This document shows positions 23,861 to 34,169 of a stretch of 64,000 bases of DNA, one piece after another; the first letter of the stretch is position 1; every line of letters begins with the position of its first letter. A program made the translations under genes and the position numbers. A model generated the notes under the pieces. It did no database searches, was not told the origin of the DNA, and worked only from the letters and a program-made list of their open reading frames with translations. The DNA lies in NCBI GenBank assembly GCA_029834535.1, contig JAQMWT010000314.1:372001-436000 (forward strand), in the 5' to 3' direction. This stretch comes from Chrysophaeum taylorii (Eukaryota > Sar > Pelagophyceae > Pelagomonadales > Pelagomonadaceae).

Positions 23861-24470
23861 GTCAACTAGTGTTATAATTATCGTGGATTTTCTGTTCCAA
23901 GTCCTTTTGTGAGAGTGAAACCTGAGAACTAAGAGATTTAAAGTTTCGAGTTCATACATGCTCAGCCGAGTGGAGCCGGTACGAGAAAAGGCTGGGAAGC
24001 ATTTAGGGCAGGATACAGTTGGTGGAAATACCCAGACCGAGTCTCCGGCAAGGTCCTTTGATAGCCAGAGAGACTTGGGAATGGAAGACAGGTCATCCGC
24101 AATGGAAAGGATAGTGGGCGTTTGTTTGGCCAAGATAGCATGTTAAGCTTGTCAGTGTGGTTTCTACGTGCTACGCAAATCCATCGTTCTCAGGCCTGAT
24201 AATCACCGTACAGATAAGTCGGAAAGAGATCGACGACATCAACGGAATATTAAAGAGTTGCGTGGATCAAGTTAGCAACTGGGATGTGATCCTTATACAC
24301 ACCGTTGCGAGGTGGAGTCATCTCAGCAAGCAGAACCAGAGGTTTCAGCTGTTTCATGTCAGATAACGTGCTGTCGAACAAGGAATCGTCCAGTAAATCC
24401 GCTTGTCTTGGTAGACTTAATCACATTCCGTTTAGTACAGGGCTGCGTCTTCATGCGCCGACTCTTCTTC
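23861..24470 (-). mobile_element. Copia copy C, continuation
   Basis: This minus-strand fragment encodes the N-terminal half of the same methyltransferase-like domain, with FSRTGSTRLSMYELETLNLL matching body B. It stops in the element's coordinate system exactly where the fragment at 1-3,898 begins. The two are therefore one element interrupted by the composite block. It is a fossil and broken. A LINE fragment adjoins it on the right, and the boundary is accurate to perhaps 30 bp. Confidence 0.75.
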
Positions 24471-24474
24471 GAGC

Positions 24475-25375
24475 GCGACTTATCCTCGGCGCTACCGCAC
24501 TTTGTGTGCTCGTAGCGACTTCACGTGGGCGCATCGTCTTGCTTCGTCTTGACTTTTAACAACGCATATTGGCTCCCGGACGACTTTAAACACGCGGTCG
24601 CCATGATATGGTCAAGGCCTTCACGTACAGAACGGAAGGTACCGGACCTAGGATATCACTGTGGTCAACGCCGGTGGTTGAATCGATAAACGAGGAAGCG
24701 CCGGAAACGGAGAACCGCACTATAGTATACCGTAGAGTGCTACGATGAGGAGTACGAGTTTCGCTGGAACGCCGAACTTGGGTTGCCCTCGCCAAAAAAG
24801 TTCCCGCAGGACCCTGTCGTCGAAAGAAAGCCGTGACAAAATCAATGAATAGGACCCACGTTTCCATGCCAAGATCGCGACGGTTAGTTATTGCGTGCCA
24901 TTTTTGAACAGGCTGAGGGTAGCGTCGGCAGTTCCCCGCAAACCCCCCCCCCCCGGCTGATTGCCGCACTACGCTTCTTCTTCTGCCTCATCGGAATTGA
25001 AACACACCGAGACGCGCGCGTATGATGTTGGAGGCAGACAGACAGCCTTTTGCGCGACCTTTCGCGAGCATCATCACGCCTCTGTAATTGCCTGGCAGCG
25101 AAAAGTCGCGCCTGCCTTGGGCAAATTTCCAAATTGGCCGATACCCCTCTCTTCCGAACGACGCTTCTTCTCGGACGACCAGAAAAAATCATGCACTACG
25201 GTTCTGAGGACCAAAATTGTTCTTCGGACGACCAGAAATCATGCACTGCGTTTCTGAGGATCCAAAACACGTTTGTTTTGACGACCAGCGAGGCGTCCGC
25301 TATATGATTCTCCGCACGAACGCCCAATGCTCCAGCAGCTGAGAGACAGCGGTTGGCCGCCGTGCGATATCCGCG
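24475..25375 (-). mobile_element. LINE reverse-transcriptase fragment 1
   Basis: This minus-strand non-LTR retrotransposon fragment aligns base by base, with gaps, to 34,740-35,480. Readable RT sequence includes RRDLGMETWVLFIDFVTAFF, the first catalytic block, which corresponds to EHGMETRVLFVDFVETFF in the second copy. Frames are scrambled by many small indels and stops, so it is long dead. It is truncated at both ends: neither the YADD box nor the 3' tail is present. Confidence 0.7.
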
Positions 25376-25721
25376 ACGAAACTCTCGCGCGTCAAAACAC
25401 ACAAGGCTTACGATTATAGTTCTCACAAGTATGCGCGGAAGACGCAGCCTTAACTCTCCTGAGGTGACTAAAAAAACTAGGTAGTTTCGCATTAGCGTCG
25501 GACGTGACGACCTATGCTAGAAAAAGAAACCGCTTTTGACACGGCCTTTGATCTCCCAATACCGCGACGTGCCACAGCCAACATTCAACCCGTCAGATAG
25601 ACATAATAACGATCCATCATTCCTTTGCCTTTTCCACGCAGAAAGGCGAGGAGCGAGCGACACGTGGCGGACGAGGATGCAGCCGTGAACGCCGCACAGT
25701 CTAATCAAGCATACTTCAAGC
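25376..25721. other. Spacer before the GT47 gene
   Basis: No gene is recognised. If the GT47 gene has upstream exons or a promoter they lie here. CTTAACCCCCAG ending at 25,841 looks like a 3' splice site. Confidence 0.4.
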
Positions 25722-26840
25722 ATGATGATGTCATACGTTTTTTTCGGGCGCTTCAAGTATGTTGCGCGTCGTCGAATTGTAATTGCTCGCGAGGTTGAAG
25801 ATGCTGGATCCATAGTAGACGCGTCAAAACTTAACCCCCAGCTCCTGCACGAGATGCCGCTCGTCTCCTTCGAGCCGCCGGCGTGCGACCTGCGGCTCCT
25901 CAAGACAAAGAACGTGCCCCTCCGGCGCACGGGCCACGAGAACGACGACCTCTGGAAGCATCTCGGGTGTTTTCTGCCGCGAATTCCGCAAGTCGCGTAC
26001 CTCCGCGAGTGCAGGAGTCGCGCCTGCCGCGACGGTCTTTGCGGCGCCGTGCCGCGCGAGGCGCGGGCCCTCGTCCACGCCGGCGTCGGGCGGTGGCCCC
26101 GGAAGCTCCTGGATGAGTGCGGCGGCCTGAACGTGACGCTCGTTTCCATCGAGAGCGCCGCGTTCTATCGTAGTCGCCGGTGTCCCGCGGTGAGAGCGAC
26201 CCGCGACGTCGCCGTTCCATACCCGACGCACTTCCGCGCCGCCGACGAGGCCGAGCTCGCGCGCCACGTCGAACGCGTGCGGGCCGCGAGGAGGCCGCGC
26301 CTCGCGACGCACGTGGCGGGGCTCCACCGTCACGGCCGGAGCTCGGGGTTCCGGAGACTCGTGCACGAACAGTGTGTGCGTGATTCGCGGTGCGACAGCA
26401 TCGTCCACGAGGGTCGCCTCAACCTGACGGACGCCACCATCCTCGATGCCTACGAAAGCTCCGAATTTTGTCTCCAGCCCGAGGGCGACACGGCGACGCG
26501 CCAGGCCTGGTTCGACGCGATGCTCTCGGGGTGCGTCCCTGTGTTTTTCGCCGACTGTGCGGATTTTTCGCGCCCCTTGCTTTTCGAGCACCTCTACGCG
26601 CCCTTTCTCCCGCCTTACTTTTCCAGAGTCGGGTACGGCCCCGGCCCCTGGGCGGTCGTCCTCAACGCGTCGCGCGTGCACGTCGAGCCGGACTACCTCG
26701 TTTCTTCTCTCGCGGCGGTCCCCCCCGAGCGACGGACGGCTATGCGGGACACCATTCTCGCTTTCCTCCCTGGCCTCCAGTACGCAGAGGCCAAAATGCC
26801 CAACGACGCCGCCGCCCTCTACCGGAACCTCATCTCATAG
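25722..26840 (+). CDS. Exostosin-like glycosyltransferase (GT47), N-terminus uncertain
   Basis: The family transfers sugars in the Golgi to glycans or glycoproteins. The open frame is 372 codons from ATG 25,722. The signature is ESSEFCLQPEGDTATRQAWF followed by DAMLSGCVPVFF at about residues 245-277, the GT47 block around the nucleotide-sugar site. DVAVPYPTHF at about 166 is the second conserved block. No signal anchor is visible, and base composition changes sharply near 25,845. The real coding part may therefore start at ATG 25,854 or be an exon entered at a CCCCCAG acceptor at 25,841, with the start further upstream. The BAR gene follows 99 bp downstream on the same strand. The family call is firm, the start is not. 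Confidence 0.75.
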   Translation: MMMSYVFFGRFKYVARRRIVIAREVEDAGSIVDASKLNPQLLHEMPLVSFEPPACDLRLLKTKNVPLRRTGHENDDLWKHLGCFLPRIPQVAYLRECRSRACRDGLCGAVPREARALVHAGVGRWPRKLLDECGGLNVTLVSIESAAFYRSRRCPAVRATRDVAVPYPTHFRAADEAELARHVERVRAARRPRLATHVAGLHRHGRSSGFRRLVHEQCVRDSRCDSIVHEGRLNLTDATILDAYESSEFCLQPEGDTATRQAWFDAMLSGCVPVFFADCADFSRPLLFEHLYAPFLPPYFSRVGYGPGPWAVVLNASRVHVEPDYLVSSLAAVPPERRTAMRDTILAFLPGLQYAEAKMPNDAAALYRNLIS

Positions 26841-26939
26841 GGAAAAAAAGAATGTTCTCCATTCTTAACTTTTCAAATAATTCTTTAGTGTCCGTCCGTC
26901 CTCCTATAGTTCTAGTTGGTTCGAGCTGGGAATGAAAGA

Positions 26940-28238
26940 ATGTCCGAGCTGGCTGTGAAATCCTTGGACGACGGTGTCCTCTACACTGTGGGGACGACAG
27001 GCCTCGCCGAGACGGGGGATGCGCCGGTCTACAGCGGACGCGTGTCGGGCTGCGGTGTCGGAGCCCGCCAGGAGTCGTCGTCCGCTGGTGAGGAGCAGAA
27101 GGACCAAAACCACCACCACCACCAGAGGAGTTCCAAGCTCCGCGTCAAGCAACGACTGCGGGAGTCGGTGGGGCTCAAGGCGCGGACCAAGGACGTCGCG
27201 CTGGAGGCCGCGCGGCTGCGGCAGAACGTCCACGTTCAGCGCATTACGAAACTCGCCGAGGTGATCGAGGAGCGCGACTCGCTTCTTCGAAAACTGAGCG
27301 CGTGCGAGTCCGATCTCGCCACGAGGCTCGAGGAGCTCGCGGCGGCCTCGCCCCTCGAGCCGAGTGCGGGGGCTCTCGTGCGCGAGCTCGAGCGACGCAA
27401 GCGACGCCTCGAGGCAGTCGTGCTGCCCGAGCACACGTCGGCGCTGATTGCCATCTGCCAGCGGTGGCGCGACGCTCTCGCGAAAAGCGACAAGGTGACG
27501 CGACGGGACCAGGAATCGGCGCGGCTTCAGCTGGACCACTACGACGAAAAAGCCGCCGCGCTGCGGAAGGCCAAGGTGAAGCGCGACTTGGCACTTCTCG
27601 AGAAGGCGGCGACCGAGACGGCGCGCGCCGACCCCGGCCAGAAGGTATCGGTGTCGGCCAACCATGCCGCCGACGACAAGTATCACCGCAACGAGGCGAA
27701 ACTCAAGGCGGCGCAGGACGACTACGAGAAGACGACGGCCTCGGCAATCAGAGTCTACGACGCGGCCGTCGTGGAGCGCTGGAACGATCTCGCGCCTCTC
27801 GTGGGCCAGCTCTGGGGTTTTGAGGCCGCGCTCGCCACCCTCCACGCCCGCGAGGCCGAGAACAATCTCAAAGCCTGCGCGGCGGGCCTCCAGTCGCTCC
27901 CGCCCGTCGCGCCGCTGCACTCGCGCTTGCTGGCGGCCAAGGCCGGAAGACCGACCCGAGCGACGCAAGAAGGAACCCTCCCCGTGGCGATCGAGGCGCC
28001 CGCGCCGGTGGCGGCCTTGTGCGCTGCGGCGGAGGAGCACGGCGGTCCGGAGGAGGAGGAGGAAGTGGTGGTGGTGGAGGAGGAGGAGGAGGAGGAGGAG
28101 GAGGAGGGTGTCGACTCTCCTCCTCCGAAGGACGAGTCCTCGGAGGGAGAACCGTCCCCTCCGCCGAAGAAGAAGCCGCCGCCCCCCCCAAAAAAAGCCA
28201 AGACCCCGCCGCCGCCGCCGCCAAAGCTCCTCGACTGA
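26940..28238 (+). CDS. BAR-domain protein with acidic and proline-rich tail
   Basis: BAR proteins dimerise into curved helical bundles that bind and bend membranes in endocytosis and trafficking. The 432-residue product starts at ATG 26,940; the frame is open a little upstream but only with a non-ATG start. Residues about 60-325 are almost entirely charged helix. The block DKYHRNEAKLKAAQDDYEKT and the following AAVVERWNDLAPLVGQLWGF match the second and third BAR helices of the amphiphysin type. The tail has a run of 11-12 glutamates (about residues 375-387, encoded by a GAG/GGA repeat), then Pro-Lys repeats that could bind SH3 or WW domains. No SH3 domain is encoded. It is spaced 71 bp from the ENT gene. 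Confidence 0.72.
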   Translation: MSELAVKSLDDGVLYTVGTTGLAETGDAPVYSGRVSGCGVGARQESSSAGEEQKDQNHHHHQRSSKLRVKQRLRESVGLKARTKDVALEAARLRQNVHVQRITKLAEVIEERDSLLRKLSACESDLATRLEELAAASPLEPSAGALVRELERRKRRLEAVVLPEHTSALIAICQRWRDALAKSDKVTRRDQESARLQLDHYDEKAAALRKAKVKRDLALLEKAATETARADPGQKVSVSANHAADDKYHRNEAKLKAAQDDYEKTTASAIRVYDAAVVERWNDLAPLVGQLWGFEAALATLHAREAENNLKACAAGLQSLPPVAPLHSRLLAAKAGRPTRATQEGTLPVAIEAPAPVAALCAAAEEHGGPEEEEEVVVVEEEEEEEEEEGVDSPPPKDESSEGEPSPPPKKKPPPPPKKAKTPPPPPPKLLD

Positions 28239-28309
28239 CTGAAAAAGATAAGATCAGCCACCACCATACTGCTGCAATAAAAAGAAGAAAAGAATCATAA
28301 ATTTTGGGT

Positions 28310-29623
28310 ATGGAAGTGCAAAACTCCAAAATCTATGAGAGCGTGGTCGCGGGGTGGGCCGTCGCCACGATGGGGTGCGCCGCCTTGTTCAGCTGGAATG
28401 CCGTTATCACCGCATCCTCGTACTACTCGAAAATGTTCTGCGGGAGTCCGCTCCACAGGAGCTACGAAAGCATCTTTTCGATAACCTACCAAACCACATC
28501 TCTCCTCGGTACCGTGTACGCCGCCCGGGTGACCGAAGAGATGTCGGCCGAGAAGCGAATCATCCCGCGGCTCCGGTCGCTGGCGGTGCTCTTTGGAGGT
28601 TTGACGGTTTTGGCGTGCGTCCCGAGCGCGCCGCGCGATTGGGTGTTTACTCCCGCGACCCTCGTCGGGGTTGCAGCGTGCGGCGCGCTCTCGCAAGCCC
28701 TCGGTTCTGCCTTGTACGGGATCGCGGCCGCGATGCCGCCCGCATTCGTGTCGTGGAACATGGCGGGACAGGCGGTAGGAGGACTCGTGCCCGCGGCGAT
28801 CGTCGTCGCGACCGACCTGGCCACGCCCATGTCCAACGACGACGACTGCGGCGAGAAGGACGTGGATCCCGCCGCGGTCGGGTACTTTGCTGCCGCTTCG
28901 GCGCTTTTTGTCATCGCCGAAGCTGCCTTCCGCGTCCTCGATCGCACCGCGGTCTTTCGGCAATACGTCGTCGAACCGGCGCGAAAACGAGCGAGACGTT
29001 CGGAAGAATCGTCCGCGGCACCCCTCGTCGCCGCAGACAGCAAGCCGCACGACGAGTGGCGCACGATCGCGCACCTGGCGCACCTCTGCTCGGTGCCCGC
29101 GGCCGCGGTATTCGTGATATTCGCCGTCACCCTAGCCACCTTTCCCACGCTCACCGCTCTCGCGAGAGCCGCGCACCACGCGGACGACGACGACGGCGAC
29201 GGCAGCCGCTTCCGCGAGCTCTTCGTCCCGCTCTTGTTCCTCGAGTTTAACCTCTTCGACTTCTTTGGTCGGTCCGCCGCGCCGCTCTTCAAGCCGCTCA
29301 CCCTCCGACCCAAAGCCTTGCTCGTCGCCTCCTGCCTTCGCGTCTTCTTCGTCCCCCTCGTCGCCCTCGGCACCCTCGCCGGCGGCCGCTACAACCACCT
29401 CAAATCAAGCGCCATCCTCCGCGCCTCCCCTGCCCCCTTCGTCCTTATGGCGCCCTTCGCCCTCACCAACGGCCTCGTAGCTACCCTCGCCATGGGTGCC
29501 GGTCGTCCCCTCGTTCACGAAGACCACCACGAACTCGCGGGCAACATCCTCTCCTTCTTCCTTACCTTCGGCCTCACCGTAGGGTCCGCCCTCTCCTTCC
29601 CCCTCCTCGCCCTCGTCTCCTAG
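28310..29623 (+). CDS. Equilibrative nucleoside transporter (ENT/SLC29 family)
   Basis: The family moves nucleosides or nucleobases across the plasma or organelle membrane. The product is 437 residues from ATG 28,310. It shows the ENT hallmarks: FSWNAVITASSYY in TM1, a MPPAFVSWNMAGQAVGGLVPA block around TM5, and a C-terminal LRVFFVPLVAL followed by ALTNGLVATLAMG and ELAGNILSFFLTFGLTVGS. About 11 hydrophobic segments can be counted, with a large hydrophilic loop at about residues 220-260, as in eukaryotic ENTs. Substrate cannot be told. There is no intron. Confidence 0.88.
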   Translation: MEVQNSKIYESVVAGWAVATMGCAALFSWNAVITASSYYSKMFCGSPLHRSYESIFSITYQTTSLLGTVYAARVTEEMSAEKRIIPRLRSLAVLFGGLTVLACVPSAPRDWVFTPATLVGVAACGALSQALGSALYGIAAAMPPAFVSWNMAGQAVGGLVPAAIVVATDLATPMSNDDDCGEKDVDPAAVGYFAAASALFVIAEAAFRVLDRTAVFRQYVVEPARKRARRSEESSAAPLVAADSKPHDEWRTIAHLAHLCSVPAAAVFVIFAVTLATFPTLTALARAAHHADDDDGDGSRFRELFVPLLFLEFNLFDFFGRSAAPLFKPLTLRPKALLVASCLRVFFVPLVALGTLAGGRYNHLKSSAILRASPAPFVLMAPFALTNGLVATLAMGAGRPLVHEDHHELAGNILSFFLTFGLTVGSALSFPLLALVS

Positions 29624-30970
29624 CGCTTCGGCGGTCTGCGCCTTTTCTTATTGAAATTATAGGACCGCCTAGTGCGCGACTGATGACGACTATAACTTAA
29701 CTACCTGCGTCTTTTTGGTCGGGGTTTTTCTGTTATGGGCGCGTCTCGACGACGACGACGACGACCAATGGGCTGCTGACGACGACGGCGGTTTGAAGCG
29801 GCGGCGGCCGGTTCACGACTAGACGGTTTGGAACGAATGAATGAATGAATGAATGAATCACCAAGGGAAAGACAGACTTCCTTCCTCCCGCCCTTCCTCC
29901 CTTCCTTCCTTCCTCCCTTCTTGGCCGCGGCCATTACCGCCCAAAGCAGCTACTTCTTCGAGAAGAGCGCCCCGCACGCACACGGCCTCTGGCACGCGCT
30001 GCTGGTACATTCGAGTCCTATGGCTCCACGACGACCGAAGCACCGCCCCGCCTCGGATAAACTCGCTTTTGGATCGTTTTTTATCCGGATTTTAATCAAA
30101 TCCGACCAAAACTCTCTACACGGCGGTTAGTTTTATGACGAGATGCTCGAGGTTGCTTGCCGCAGGCCGGCGGGAGGTGACGGTTTCAGTCGGGCGTCGT
30201 AGAGTGATGTTCGCGCTAACATGATCGAGCAGCACCAGAACGAAGACCGTCTGAACGTGCGCGGCCCCTCGTAATTCGCGGCGTCAAAGCGCAGGACGAA
30301 GACGTTCAAGGCGGCGGCGGAGTGGACAAAGCATGTAGTTTTCGAGTGCGAGTTTTCGTCCGAGGGCTTCAAGCGAAGCTTCGCCAAGAAGAGCTCGTCG
30401 AAGGCGGTCCACGAGCCAGATTTTGCGCGCGAGACTGACTACGGAGTCGTCGCCGGAGCCCAAGACCTTCGCACACCGCCGAGTCAGTGTCGTCGATGTC
30501 GGCGGGATCCGACTCCGCCCCCGCTGCGCAGTCGAGGTCGAACCAGCGGAGCATGCCGACGTTCGCGACTCGAAACGTGCGGCCGCGCCCGTCATCGCCG
30601 AGTTACTCGACGCCACAGCTCAGCCGTTCATCGTGGTCAACACGCCGTTCTTCTTCATCAAGATGATCAAGTCCCGAAGCCTTCCTTAAGTTCTCTCCAA
30701 GTGCCTTCCGTACCATCTACGCGCCAAGGTTCTTCGAAAACAAGGTGCACGACGTCAATTAGTAATATCAATACGCCCAGTGGTGCGCGTTGACTGATGA
30801 TGGGGACGCCAGCCAGCGCGCCAGCCGCGGTGGCGATGCGGCGCGTGCGTTCTTGGGCGCTCGCGGTAGCAGAGACACCTCCCAGCGTGCGGCGGGGTCG
30901 GTGGCACGCGCGTTGTGGATAACCTTGCTTGGCATGACGTGGCGGTCCCAACCTCCCTAAGAATTATTGG
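29624..30970. other. Intergenic region without recognised genes
   Basis: It contains a (GAAT)n microsatellite at about 29,834-29,858 and a C/T-rich tract to 29,930. Open frames on both strands at 30,130-30,690 are GC-rich with no recognisable domain; a decayed gene or repeat is possible. An 18-base stretch, GGCATGACGTGGCGGTCC (30,931-30,948), recurs almost exactly at 45,258-45,278. Confidence 0.5.
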
Positions 30971-30974
30971 ATGA

Positions 30975-31193
30975 CTAATAACTATAGTGCATGTACGGGG
31001 CTGATCCCAACGCCGTACATAGCGCGCAGGATCCGGGAAAAAGAGACGAGGAGCGCTGAAAGGAGCGTCGGGGGAGATTTTTTCGACGCCTGTCGCCATG
31101 CGACGACGCGAAGACCGCGATTTGACTGACAACCATCTCGTGGTTGATGTTTCCTTCTGCGCCCCCCAGCCACAACCCGTCCCGCTGCGAACG
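30975..31193 (-). mobile_element. SINE copy 2
   Basis: On the minus strand it starts CGTTCGCAGCGGGACGGGTT, as the copy at 53,101 does, and shares the ATGGTTGTCAGTCAAATCGC and GCATGGCGACAGGCG blocks. Its 3' end differs: it carries GGCGTTGGGATCAGCC and ends AGTTATTAGT. This resembles the 3' end of the LINE at 32,620-33,058. No clear target duplication was found. Confidence 0.75.
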
Positions 31194-31199
31194 TGCCGG

Positions 31200-32225
31200 C
31201 TTCCAACCGGACCTCCCGAGAGGCGAACAGGTGCCGAGCTACGCCGGGAGGATGAATGCCCTCGCAAGGCGCAGGTTCAGAACGCACCGTCCTCAATCGT
31301 GCGAGGGTAATTTTAAGTAGCTGGTTAATTTTTTTTCATCTTTCAAAACGAGTCCGTCGCAGACTTTTTTCTTCCAGTACACATAGCCCTGCCGGTTTTA
31401 AACTGCCAGGAGCCATAGAGCACGCATCGTTCCTTCGGTTGAGCGATTTGAACCTCTGCGTCGGCCCAGACTGCGAACAAGACATCTCGTCGAGGCCGTC
31501 GTTATAGGAGTCCCATTCACCAGAATTGCGACGACTGCCCCGGAAGCCCGCGTCTCTCTCTTTTGCCCCCTTTTGGCCGCGAACGCCTGTCGTGGTGGAC
31601 ATTCTTATCATCGCGATATTTCCCCGGATCGTGAAGCGCCTTGTTGTCACTGTTGCTGTATTTGACTATTACTACTTGACGAATGTAAAGTGCACCGCAC
31701 GTCGGGCTCGGACGTGCTGCTAGCGAGTTGCTTGTCAGATGATCGTGGTATGCCCTCACATAAAATCTAAAACTTTGCGAAGGTTGCATGGTGCAGCTTA
31801 CGTTGCCACACGTCAAGTTCAAGTAAAACCAAGAGCGTCGGGCGCAGTAATCCATGATCTGGTCCAATCCGATGGCGTCAGACTATCATCCCAGGATTAC
31901 TATTTGCCCTTGTACACGAGGCATTGCTGATGCGTTTTTGTTTGGCCTCGCGGAAGGAGCATAATTTGTTCCAGAAGGTGATTCAAACAGGTGCAACGAA
32001 GGCGGCAAGCAGGCAACTGAAGAGCGAGCCATCGAACAATTTATTTGAGCGCGTCTAATTTTGGACCGTGAATCGGACGCTGTGCGCTCATATTCACGAG
32101 AAATCGCAAAAAAAAAAGGCAGCAAGGAATGTTCTTGAGGCTATGCTTGAATGGCGAGGGAGTCGAGCGTGGATACCTCTGTGGCAGTAGTAACTTAACT
32201 AACTAACGAACTAACTTGTCTTCGT
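31200..32225. other. Intergenic region without recognised genes
   Basis: No domain is visible in any frame. A TAACTTAACTAACTAACG stretch at about 32,193-32,215 looks like a SINE 3' tail (reverse of TTAGTTAG) without a readable body. Confidence 0.4.
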
Positions 32226-32615
32226 GTGTTCTTGCTTTTTTTCACCTTCCATCCAACACGCGCTCAACGGGATCGCTCTCCCGCCTTCAAACATGCGGCG
32301 GCCTTGGATTGCCCCGTCTCCCCGGTTGGTAGCAGCGACAACGGCGGTTGTGCGCCCCTGCCTCTGAAGCAAGTCCCAGCCCCTCTCTCCTCGACCACCA
32401 AGTTCATACCCTCCCATTGCTTGACGTTCTGTACTTCTCTTTCGCCTCCTCCCACCATGTTCTCACCGTGCTTCTCTCTGCTTTCCCACCTCTCCCTGCC
32501 TTCTCCCGTCTGCTTTGCCATTTTCCTTCTCCATCGCCGGCCTCTGCGGTCGTCATTGGTCTCCTCTTCTTTTCGTGTTTCTCTTCCTTTGAGCTATCGT
32601 CCATTCTGGGTCTCT
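32226..32615. repeat. Pyrimidine-rich repeat, copy 1
   Basis: This C/T-rich stretch ends TCGTCCATTCTGGGTCTCTAAGC just before the LINE tail. A similar C/T-rich stretch with repeated ATCCATTCTG lies at 40,640-41,210. It is a diffuse repeat of unknown type. Confidence 0.45.
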
Positions 32616-32619
32616 AAGC

Positions 32620-33058
32620 CTACCATAATAATAATAATAATAATAAGAATAATAATAATAACTGGAGGCCTGCCCAATGCATGGGGCGTAGGCTAATCCC
32701 AGCGCCGTGGCGCATGGGATCAGAGCCACCGGGCGTTCAGACGGGGGGGTAGAAAGGAGGATTGAGGGCGAGATGGTGATATGTTGCCAGTTGTCACGGT
32801 CTCGAGCGAGGGAGTACCAGGTCTTCGTTGGTATGTGGTGGAAATGGCGGAATTCCTTATTGAGACTCCGGCCGTGTGTGAACTATGGGTACCCGCAGGG
32901 GCGTTTGGAGGCGCACCAGGAGGAGAGCATCTTTCGTGCGAGGCGGTTCATGCGGGCGACATGGCCAGCAAGGCGGAGATGTCGGGGAGAGATGTGGGTA
33001 TCAATAGTCGTTAGGCCAAGGCGCTCAATGAGGTTGAAGTTTTGTTGATATGATATTT
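32620..33058 (-). mobile_element. LINE 3' end (same element as 34,170-35,690)
   Basis: The minus strand encodes the C-terminal tail of a non-LTR RT ORF: RLGLTTIDTHISPRHLRLAG HVARM, then KMLSSWCASKRPCGYPQFTHG and a final Trp-containing helix, in the pattern RWLGHvaRM...RPrG. A stop and short 3' UTR follow, with GGCGCTGGGATTAGCC and a (TTA)n tail at 32,622-32,657. It continues the RT fragment at 34,170-35,690, from which it is separated by an opposite-strand insertion. Confidence 0.72.
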
Positions 33059-34165
33059 TTTCCAGGTCTGGTGACATATATATCAGCTCGTGGCCCAGCT
33101 CTGGCCTTCAAATCCCCAACCGCTGCTGGGCTGAGATGTGTGCCCAGTACTTTGGCTACCCCTCTCCAGCTTGTTTGGGCCTCGTGGGCACTCGCATTCT
33201 GGGCACTGACGTCGTTCTCGACGCTCACGGCAAGGTGCTTCTCACGCAGGCCAACCTTGTCAACCGCGGAGGAGCGCGGACCACCTGGCATGACGGCCAG
33301 CTCGACTGCGTCCACGGCAGCGTCAAAGAGGCCGGCATCCCAGCCCTGTCCGAGGTTTTCGGCATCTTTGCTGACGTCGTCGCCCCTACCATTCGCACGC
33401 GCCTCTACGGCCGGTACCGAGGCAATCTCGCCCGACGTCAAGTCGTCCCAGACATCCTCACCACGCTCGACAACAAGGAGCAACTCTACGACATCAAAAC
33501 CCTCGCTTGGGGTTCGTTGTACACCGCCCACGCCCTCCATCCCTCCCACCCGTCGCCTGTCGATCGGCGCGCAGCGCAAGTCCACTCCGAATACCTCGCT
33601 CACGCCCGCGGCATCGACGCCATCATCCCCCAGCCGGGTACAGCACCACCGCCTGGCTTCTTGGGCCCTGTCGAACAGCGGCTACGTAGCTACGGCACCG
33701 TCGCCGGCCTCGTCTTTGGTGCCTTCGGTGAGGCCAGCGCGGCGTGCCACGCTCTCGCCCAAACATGCGCAGAGCGCATCGCTGCGCGAACCTGGGTGAC
33801 AAGCGGCTGCGCCAACTTCACAGAGGCAAAGGCGGCCCAAACTCGCCGCATCTACCGTGAGTGGGGGATCGCCAACGCATTAGGCCGGGCTCGCTGTGCC
33901 CTCACCGCCCTCACCCATGTCGCCGCCTCGGGGAACCCCGCCCAGGGCGCCCGATCCCAGCAGGACGTCACCCTTCGTCGCACATACGTCCGGCGGCAGC
34001 ATGCGTGCGACCTACGGGCGGGGCCCGTCCTCTCTTCGCCTGCCCCACGCCTCGGCGATGACCCCGACTAGGTCCCGCGTACTTATCTCCGCCCGTCAGG
34101 CACATCCCTCATACCCCACAAACCCACCCACATCCTTCATGCTCCCCACACACACCCCCCCCTCT
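33059..34165 (+). mobile_element. Fragment of a second LINE with PD-(D/E)xK endonuclease-like ORF
   Basis: The ORF 33,136-34,071 (311 codons) has no stop. It contains QVVPDILTTLDNKEQLYDIK, in which PD, D and K are spaced as in PD-(D/E)xK nucleases, followed by LGPVERLRSYG-like and GLVFGAFGEAS blocks. To my recollection such blocks occur at the C-terminus of algal LINE polyproteins that use a restriction-like endonuclease. No RT is present, so this would be a 5'-truncated copy with a short 3' UTR (34,072-34,165) ending in C-runs. It sits in opposite orientation inside another LINE. Alternative: a host gene of unknown function. Confidence 0.45.
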
Positions 34166-34169
34166 TAGC

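Noticed and set aside
23855-24130. A possible separate small gene on the minus strand beside LTR 3
   Set aside because: It is the continuation of copy C's methyltransferase-like domain.
25824-26681. A 285-codon minus-strand frame
   Set aside because: It is antisense to the GT47 gene and has no recognisable domain.
26904-28040. A 378-codon minus-strand frame
   Set aside because: It is a mirror of the BAR gene, driven by GC-rich codons; the coiled coil lies on the plus strand.
28295-29083. Minus-strand frames across the ENT gene
   Set aside because: They are shadows; membrane segments and ENT motifs occur only on the plus strand.
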